A stretch of DNA of 12,235 nt from G020348385 sp964410125 (GTDB lineage: Bacteria > Acidobacteriota > Aminicenantia > Aminicenantales > Aminicenantaceae). The DNA is taken from assembly GCA_964410125.1 (NCBI GenBank), contig CAYPGQ010000126.1, positions 1-12,235 on the forward strand, written 5' to 3'. This document shows, in pieces, positions 8,091-12,235 of this stretch; position 1 is the stretch's first letter, and every line of letters begins with the position of its first letter. Below the pieces are notes generated by a model that was not told the DNA's origin, made no database searches, and saw only the letters and a program-made list of their open reading frames with translations. The position numbers were made by a program, and so were the translations under genes.

Positions 8091-8954
8091 TTACTCCCCC
8101 TGCCATAAAACGGGTTTCCTTTTATGCAGGCTTATCAAGCACGGTATCGCGACCAATCCCCAAAATCCTATCCACAGAATCTGTTGGTATAGATCACTTG
8201 TTTTCATGTCAACCAACTGAAACACAATACCCGAAAAAAGATTTCCTGATGCATGAGCCAGTGCGGTTATCCAAATACTTCTTGACCGGAGATACACCCA
8301 GCCCATAAATATGCCCAGAAATACCGTGCCGATGGGCATCAGGACCAGAGCACCCAAAACCGGATGATCGGGGAAATTGAATCCCATCAGTATCACCGGA
8401 GCATGCCAATAACCCCAAATAAGTCCCAAAAGCAAGAATCCACCATTTAATCCAAATCTACGCAATATCTTCTCCTGAAGATAACCACGCCAACCCAGTT
8501 CCTCCCCCAGTGTAAGGACACTCCCAGCAATCAAAAAGAATACATGGGATAGAATAAAATTTAAAAAGAAAAAAGGAATACTCTGGACTTGGTTGCCGAG
8601 CATGAGCCTGATCGCTGCTATTTCGACCATGCCTTCTTTGAATGTGAAAACCCTGCCGGCAAAAGCCCCTAAATCCAGGACGACCAGTAAAACGGCTACG
8701 GCGAGGGATACTGACAGAGGGACCAGGACGGCAGGTGCAAGGACCCACCATTTGCCAACACCCCAACCTATTTTTCGAAAACCCTCTTTCCGGACAATCA
8801 GGAAAACCACTGCCGTTAATCCGGGTATCCACATCAGAAATGAGAAGAAAGGGGATTCAACGCGACCGGTTTGAAGGATGAGAATGTCCCATAAAATACT
8901 CACTGCAAATACAACGACACAAAACCAAATAAAATTGTTTTTTTTAGTATTCAT
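8091..8954 (-). CDS. CPBP-family (CAAX/Rce1-like, Abi) intramembrane metalloprotease
   Basis: The protein has 287 residues with about eight hydrophobic segments, the first at about 8-27. The three family motifs are present: EELGWRGYL (Glu151, Glu152, Arg156), WGYWHAP (His184) and HASGN (His234, Asn238), which form the membrane-embedded active site. Members cleave or process prenylated proteins, peptides or bacteriocins; the substrate here is unknown. The start at ATG 8954 is supported by AGGAG at 8963-8967, 8 bases away. An overlapping ATG 4 bases upstream leads to an early stop. The next coding sequence on this strand, the truncated acetylhydrolase, begins 72 bases downstream, so the two may share a transcript. 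Nothing looks broken, making this one of the intact genes in a decayed stretch. Confidence 0.93.
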   Translation of the reverse strand: MNTKKNNFIWFCVVVFAVSILWDILILQTGRVESPFFSFLMWIPGLTAVVFLIVRKEGFRKIGWGVGKWWVLAPAVLVPLSVSLAVAVLLVVLDLGAFAGRVFTFKEGMVEIAAIRLMLGNQVQSIPFFFLNFILSHVFFLIAGSVLTLGEELGWRGYLQEKILRRFGLNGGFLLLGLIWGYWHAPVILMGFNFPDHPVLGALVLMPIGTVFLGIFMGWVYLRSRSIWITALAHASGNLFSGIVFQLVDMKTSDLYQQILWIGFWGLVAIPCLISLHKRKPVLWQGE

Positions 8955-9039
8955 TCATTTGTCTCCTAAAGATAAGATTCTTCCGCCTAGTAGATAGCTA
9001 TCAAATTTGAACTTGCTCTTTTTCAGAAAGAGGAACATA

Positions 9040-9258
9040 TCAAAATATCGCCCCGTTTTTTTTGAAAGAAGCTTGATCAATGGAATAACCGATCTCATCA
9101 GGATTACTGCTGCGGATTACCACACGGAAAAGCCTATCTGAATTTTCGAAAAAACGATCGTAACTCAGCTCGAATTGTATTGAAGTCAATATCAGAAGGA
9201 AACAGACCATGCCCACCGATAAACCAGCAACTTTAGATAATGCCCTGTAAGCACACTC
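9040..9258 (-). pseudogene. Remnant of a MacB/FtsX-like ABC transporter permease N-terminus
   Basis: Reading the minus strand gives AYRALSKVAGLSVGMVCFLL, then QFELSYDRFFENSDRLFRVV. This is the typical N-terminal hallmark of MacB_PCD permeases (a first TM helix with GLxxGM, then ELSYDRFHEN-like). The frame stops at TGA 9042-9040 after about 70 codons; the usual protein is about 800 residues with four TM helices. The usual first 15-20 residues and start codon are missing, and the frame runs directly into the end of the DUF5916 gene. It is therefore truncated at both ends and cannot function. No ATPase gene is visible nearby. Confidence 0.62.
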
Positions 9259-9266
9259 ATGTTCAG

Positions 9267-10235
9267 CTATATACTCCAGCGGTAGGAGACTTTAAATAAA
9301 AAGATATTATCGCCAGGAGCGGTAAAGAGATCTCCGATATCACGCCGCAGCTGCAGATCTCCTGGATTAGCGAAGTCCGCCCTGTTTTGGGTCCAGACAA
9401 AATAGAGAATGGAACCTGGCAGATATTCCCAGCGGAAGACAATCGTTCCCCTCAGTGATTTGAAGTTGAAATCTGGATTATCAAAGGTGAATTCACTTGA
9501 TGATCCAATTCCGTCTGGATCTACAGTATAGATTACATCAGCATAGTTGATGGTGGACCCTCCTTCACCATACACATTGTAGTCATATGTTCTGGGAGCT
9601 GCCAGCTCTTTGAACCGGTCATAGCTGCCCACAGCAAGATAAGGCTGGAGATATAGCTGCAGCGAGAGACGGGGAGTGAAGATCCAGTTCAACCGTATTG
9701 ATGCCGAGAGAACTCTCTGGTGAATCCTACCAAATACATAACGTGCTCCAAAAGTATCTGTCATCAAGGAATCTGTCACTCTCCTGACATATTGAATCTC
9801 TGAAAGGCGGTCATAGTAGCTTGGGCCGATCGAAAAGAAAAACCAATCAGAATCCACATAATCGTCCCTTCGCCCGAGGAGCTTTGTGATGAGTTTTGGT
9901 TGAGAATCATAGAGAAAAGCTGCCACATACAGTGCTTTATCGTCATAGGCAATCCATACCGTGGTCTTTTCTGTTGGTTTTTCACCATCATGGGGGTCGG
10001 ATTGGGTGAACTGACTGTACCCTTCAGTTTGCCAGACGCTTTCCTTTAACTTTCCATCAATAGCCATTGATTCATTCGTTCTTACAGCCTGCACCTCTTT
10101 TTGCGCTGCTTCCATCTGGTCTTTACGGGATGAAAAGAGCGGTAAAAAAAACAACAAAACCGTGAAGACAATGAGGACTGTTCTCATCTCTGATATAAAG
10201 AATCCTTTCAGAAAAAATATCACCGTAAAGGACAT
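9267..10235 (-). CDS. DUF5916/CBM9-like outer-membrane protein with large internal deletion
   Basis: The 322-residue protein starts with a hydrophobic segment (about 17-36), then a CBM9-like domain (about 48-132: AIDGKLKESVWQ, TTVWIAYDDKALYVA, DYVDSDWFF). From about 135 it reads as the last part of a DUF5916 beta-barrel: SIGPSYYDRLSEIQYV, RYVFGRIHQ, FTPRLSLQLYLQPYLA, and FLFKVSYRWSI at the end. Family members are roughly 700-900 residues; the whole middle (about 400-500 residues) is absent while the frame is kept, so an in-frame deletion near 9830-9842 is inferred. ATG 10235 has an SD-like AGGTG 6 bases upstream; ATG 10187 is an alternative. The barrel is too short to be complete, so function is doubtful. 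The previous gene's stop is 19 bases before the start, suggesting cotranscription. Confidence 0.75.
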   Translation of the reverse strand: MSFTVIFFLKGFFISEMRTVLIVFTVLLFFLPLFSSRKDQMEAAQKEVQAVRTNESMAIDGKLKESVWQTEGYSQFTQSDPHDGEKPTEKTTVWIAYDDKALYVAAFLYDSQPKLITKLLGRRDDYVDSDWFFFSIGPSYYDRLSEIQYVRRVTDSLMTDTFGARYVFGRIHQRVLSASIRLNWIFTPRLSLQLYLQPYLAVGSYDRFKELAAPRTYDYNVYGEGGSTINYADVIYTVDPDGIGSSSEFTFDNPDFNFKSLRGTIVFRWEYLPGSILYFVWTQNRADFANPGDLQLRRDIGDLFTAPGDNIFLFKVSYRWSI

Positions 10236-10254
10236 GTTTTCACCTGCGCCATAG

Positions 10255-10605
10255 CTACCGCGGGAACCAGCCTTTTAATTCTTCTATGATTTGTGTACTG
10301 ACCCAATAAATCTCTAAAATATTATTTCTGGAGCTGGAAAAAAACAAAAATTTCCCATCTGGGGAAATATATGGTTTGCTTTCACTAGCAGTAGTATTTA
10401 CATTAGGTCCTAAATTTTTAGCCTCTGTTGAGGAACCATCATATTTTCTAAAACTTACATAAATGTCATGACTCCCATAGGAATCAGGGCGGTCATTTGA
10501 GTTAAATAATAGAATACTTTCGTCAGCTGAAATAAATGGATTATATTCATTATGTTCACTAATGGTTCTATAACTTGGTTTTCTATGCATTTTTTCTTTT
10601 TCCAA
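10255..10605 (-). CDS. PD40/WD40-like propeller C-terminal fragment
   Basis: The 116 codons give two PD40-type blades: PFISADESILLFNSNDRP...HDIYVSFRK and PYISPDGKFLFFSSSRNN..EIYWV, ending ELKGWFPR. This matches the end of secreted PD40 (TolB-like) beta-propeller proteins with SFRKxDGSxTEAKNLG. Full members have five or six blades and a signal peptide; here the N-terminal blades and signal peptide are missing. The first usable starts are TTG 10605 and ATG 10590; no good SD is seen. The frame is open from the stop of the preceding propeller gene, which ends 23 bases upstream. It is probably a 5'-truncated remnant that could be co-transcribed with its neighbours. Confidence 0.6.
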   Translation of the reverse strand: MEKEKMHRKPSYRTISEHNEYNPFISADESILLFNSNDRPDSYGSHDIYVSFRKYDGSSTEAKNLGPNVNTTASESKPYISPDGKFLFFSSSRNNILEIYWVSTQIIEELKGWFPR

Positions 10606-10628
10606 TGAAGTATTGAGATGAGTTCTTC

Positions 10629-11528
10629 TTATTTATTTTTAGGCTGCCAGACCGGGTGGCGGTCAGAAAAATTGCCGCTGGTCACCTGTTTGATGTCTTC
10701 CATTTCATAATCCGCTGAGATGCGGGCTGTATAAATATTTTGGTTGCTGTTTCGGTCAGAAACAAAGACCATCATGGAGCCGTCCGGAGACCAGGCCGGC
10801 TCAAAGTCTTGTCCAGGATGACAGGTAATATTCTTTGGATCACTTCCGTCCGGATTCACGATATAAATCTCTGCATTTCCGTCTCTCTCAGCAACAAATG
10901 CGATCATACTTCCGTCCGGTGACCATTTGGGGGTCCAATCATTGCTGTGGTTCTTGGTCAATCTTTTTATGTTCTTTCCGTTTGTATCCATGACATAAAT
11001 CTCAAAATTGCCGTCTCGATTCGAACAAAAGGCCATATTCAGACCATCCGGAGACCAGTGCATGAACACATCCACAGCCTTGTTATCAGTCAGCCGCATT
11101 TGGTCTGTGCCGTCAGCGTTCATGACATAAATTTCCGGATTCATATCCCTGCTGCTGACAAAAGCGATCTTCGAGCCATCCGGAGACCAGGCCGGTTCCA
11201 TGTCCTTTGCCTCATGTTGAGTCAAATTTGTCATACAAGTCCCCATCAAATCAACTTTATATATATCGACATTGCTGTCTTTGATTCTGGTGTAAGCAAG
11301 CCATTTGCCATCGCTAGACCATGAGGGCCAGTAATCCACCAGTGAATTTTTTGTAAGCTGCCTGACTTCACCGCCGGCAATGTCCATGACATAAATCTCG
11401 TCATTTCCGCTGCGGTCTGAATTGAAGGCGATCAAGTCATCGGGAGAATTATTGAGTATAAAGCCGCTTATGCCGATCAACACCGTCAAAGCAGTGCCGA
11501 TGAAACCAAAACCAATGATTTTCCGCAT
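10629..11528 (-). CDS. Membrane-anchored or secreted six-bladed PD40 (TolB-like) beta-propeller
   Basis: The 299-residue protein begins with a signal-anchor or signal peptide (about 3-25) and then has six repeats. The conserved Trp of W-S-x-D-G falls at 70, 114, 158, 202, 246 and 294, an almost perfect 44-residue period. Each blade has AF.S.RD-like and EIYVMN-like strands. The N-terminal IAFNSDRSGN and the last HPVWQPKNK each supply half a blade, consistent with circular closure of one propeller. Such proteins often act in the periplasm or on the surface as binding scaffolds; no partner is visible. ATG 11528 has an SD (GGAG, 8 bases away). Blade repeats are also visible in the DNA (for example GACCAGGCCGG near 10788 and 11184), so recombination between blades is possible. 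It appears complete. Confidence 0.88.
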   Translation of the reverse strand: MRKIIGFGFIGTALTVLIGISGFILNNSPDDLIAFNSDRSGNDEIYVMDIAGGEVRQLTKNSLVDYWPSWSSDGKWLAYTRIKDSNVDIYKVDLMGTCMTNLTQHEAKDMEPAWSPDGSKIAFVSSRDMNPEIYVMNADGTDQMRLTDNKAVDVFMHWSPDGLNMAFCSNRDGNFEIYVMDTNGKNIKRLTKNHSNDWTPKWSPDGSMIAFVAERDGNAEIYIVNPDGSDPKNITCHPGQDFEPAWSPDGSMMVFVSDRNSNQNIYTARISADYEMEDIKQVTSGNFSDRHPVWQPKNK

Positions 11529-11837
11529 GATAAAATCTCCAAAAAAGAATTTTTCGAATAAACCTGTCTCCTTTTTTCTTTTTTGTTCCGCTAAGATATC
11601 GTTAAGAGGGCTCTTTTACTTTTTGAGGACAAGGCAGGCTACCGCCGTTTCCTTTGAGCTCTTTCTTCCTCTTAAATGAACCATTCTCATGACACAAAAT
11701 CCTGAAAATGATACTGTTCCCTCTATAAAAAAGATATAGGACTAAGGTCTGATTTTTCAAAAATAGGACTGTAGTCTGAGAGTCATTAACAAGGAACTTC
11801 CATTTTTTTTAGATTCTGATAAAATATTCAGAAACCA
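11529..11837. other. Divergent intergenic region
   Basis: About 309 bases separate the oppositely oriented propeller gene and sensor gene, so both promoters must lie here. The first 150 bases are AT-rich without a clear motif. At 11736-11779 there is a repeated dyad motif (separate entry). Just before the sensor gene, TGATAAAAT at 11817-11825 is a possible -10 element, but its -35 partner is unclear. Confidence 0.4.
11736..11779 (+). promoter_or_regulatory. Two copies of a 17-bp dyad motif, candidate regulator binding sites
   Basis: ATAGGACTAAGGTCTGA (11736-11752) and ATAGGACTGTAGTCTGA (11763-11779) agree at 14 of 17 bases and are spaced 27 bp start to start. Each contains an imperfect palindrome, GGACT-NN-RGTCT. 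Dyads of this kind suit dimeric response regulators of the NarL/FixJ type. They end about 60 bp before the sensor start codon, so they could regulate it. Binding is inferred only. Confidence 0.5.
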
Positions 11838-12235
11838 ATGAACCCTTTGGCCCTACGAAACCTGCTGGTCTTGTTTGTGTTGATCCCTTTATCTTTATGG
11901 GGCCAGTCCCAAGATTATTATTTTGACCATCTGATCCCCAGCTCAAATGGCCGTTCCCTGTCGGTTATCCACTGCATTTTTCAGGACAGCCAGGGATTCA
12001 TCTGGATTACCAGCCCTTATGGATTGGCTCGCTTTGACGGCAATGAGCATCTTATTTTCCAGCATCAAGAAGATGATTCTCATTCTTTGATTGATAACTA
12101 TCTTTTCTCTGTGTTTGAGGATTCCCAGGAACATCTCTGGGTCACTACGGATAAAGGATTGGAACTTCTGTATAAAAAAAGTAAACATTCGCCGTTCCCA
12201 TTGCGGCAAACCGATTCAACAGAGCATGGTCCTGA
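11838..12235 (+). CDS. Two-component-regulator-propeller sensor protein, N-terminus (3' end outside window)
   Basis: The first 132 residues are inside the window. A signal peptide (LLVLFVLIPLSLWGQS) is followed by FDHLIPSSNGRSLSVIHCIFQ, then two Reg_prop units: DSQGFIWITSPYGLARFDG and DSQEHLWVTTDKGLELL. This is the start of the large periplasmic propeller sensors that continue into a Y_Y_Y domain, TM helix and histidine kinase, hybrid kinase or diguanylate cyclase. The output domain lies beyond the right edge, so its class is undetermined. ATG 11838 is the only sensible start: an in-frame TAG lies 27 bases before it. No strong SD is visible. Confidence 0.85.
   Translation, partial: MNPLALRNLLVLFVLIPLSLWGQSQDYYFDHLIPSSNGRSLSVIHCIFQDSQGFIWITSPYGLARFDGNEHLIFQHQEDDSHSLIDNYLFSVFEDSQEHLWVTTDKGLELLYKKSKHSPFPLRQTDSTEHGP

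Noticed and set aside
8458..8874. Open frames in other registers over the CPBP protease gene
   Set aside because: The CPBP frame has all three catalytic motifs and a good SD; the others show no family resemblance.
9016..9032. Inverted repeat CTCTTT-TTCAG-AAAGAG
   Set aside because: A 6-bp AT-rich stem with no following U tract is too weak to call a terminator.
10740..11324. Open frames on the plus strand opposite the propeller
   Set aside because: They are mirror images of the repeated propeller codons (repeated HDINL-like pattern) and carry no signal of their own; the minus-strand protein has clear PD40 blades.
1..12235. CRISPR array, tRNA, rRNA or riboswitch
   Set aside because: No regularly spaced direct repeats with spacers, no tRNA-like cloverleaf or conserved rRNA segment was noticed; the only periodic repeats are protein-coding propeller blades.

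Overview
The window looks like accessory chromosome of a bacterium rich in Hanks-type Ser/Thr kinases fused to a TolB-like domain and TPRs, PD40 propellers, DUF5916 proteins and two-component-propeller sensors. That combination suggests an Acidobacteriota-like lineage, perhaps Candidatus Aminicenantes. This is inferred from gene content only; no rRNA or marker gene is present.

Layout. 1-2579 (minus): a membrane kinase with TolB-like domain and TPRs, cut by the left edge, whose N-terminus is the DNA-binding part of an IS481-like transposase. 2580-3545: a spacer and a PurL (FGAM synthase) fragment. 3546-6026 (plus): a second, complete kinase (zinc ribbon, kinase, TM, TolB-like, TPR), followed by a decayed copy of another such C-terminus (6056-6439) with a G8 tract. 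6445-6792 (minus): a small TPR protein. 6902-8954 (minus): a secreted metallo-beta-lactamase-fold hydrolase, a truncated PAF-acetylhydrolase-like N-terminus abutting it, and a CPBP intramembrane protease. 9040-9258 (minus): a remnant of a MacB/FtsX-like permease. 9267-11528 (minus): a DUF5916 protein with a large internal deletion, a PD40 propeller fragment, and an apparently complete six-bladed PD40 propeller. 11838 to the right edge (plus): the start of a two-component-propeller sensor, preceded by a pair of near-identical 17-bp dyad motifs.

Two themes stand out. The genes are signalling and cell-envelope functions (kinases, sensors, propellers, secreted hydrolases) rather than a metabolic pathway. 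The region is also unusually full of gene pieces: at least six segments keep only an N-terminus, a C-terminus or both ends of a known family, consistent with repeated deletion and recombination. The most striking candidate novelty is the transposase-HTH/kinase fusion, where a mobile-element DNA-binding module appears to have been recruited to a transmembrane kinase.
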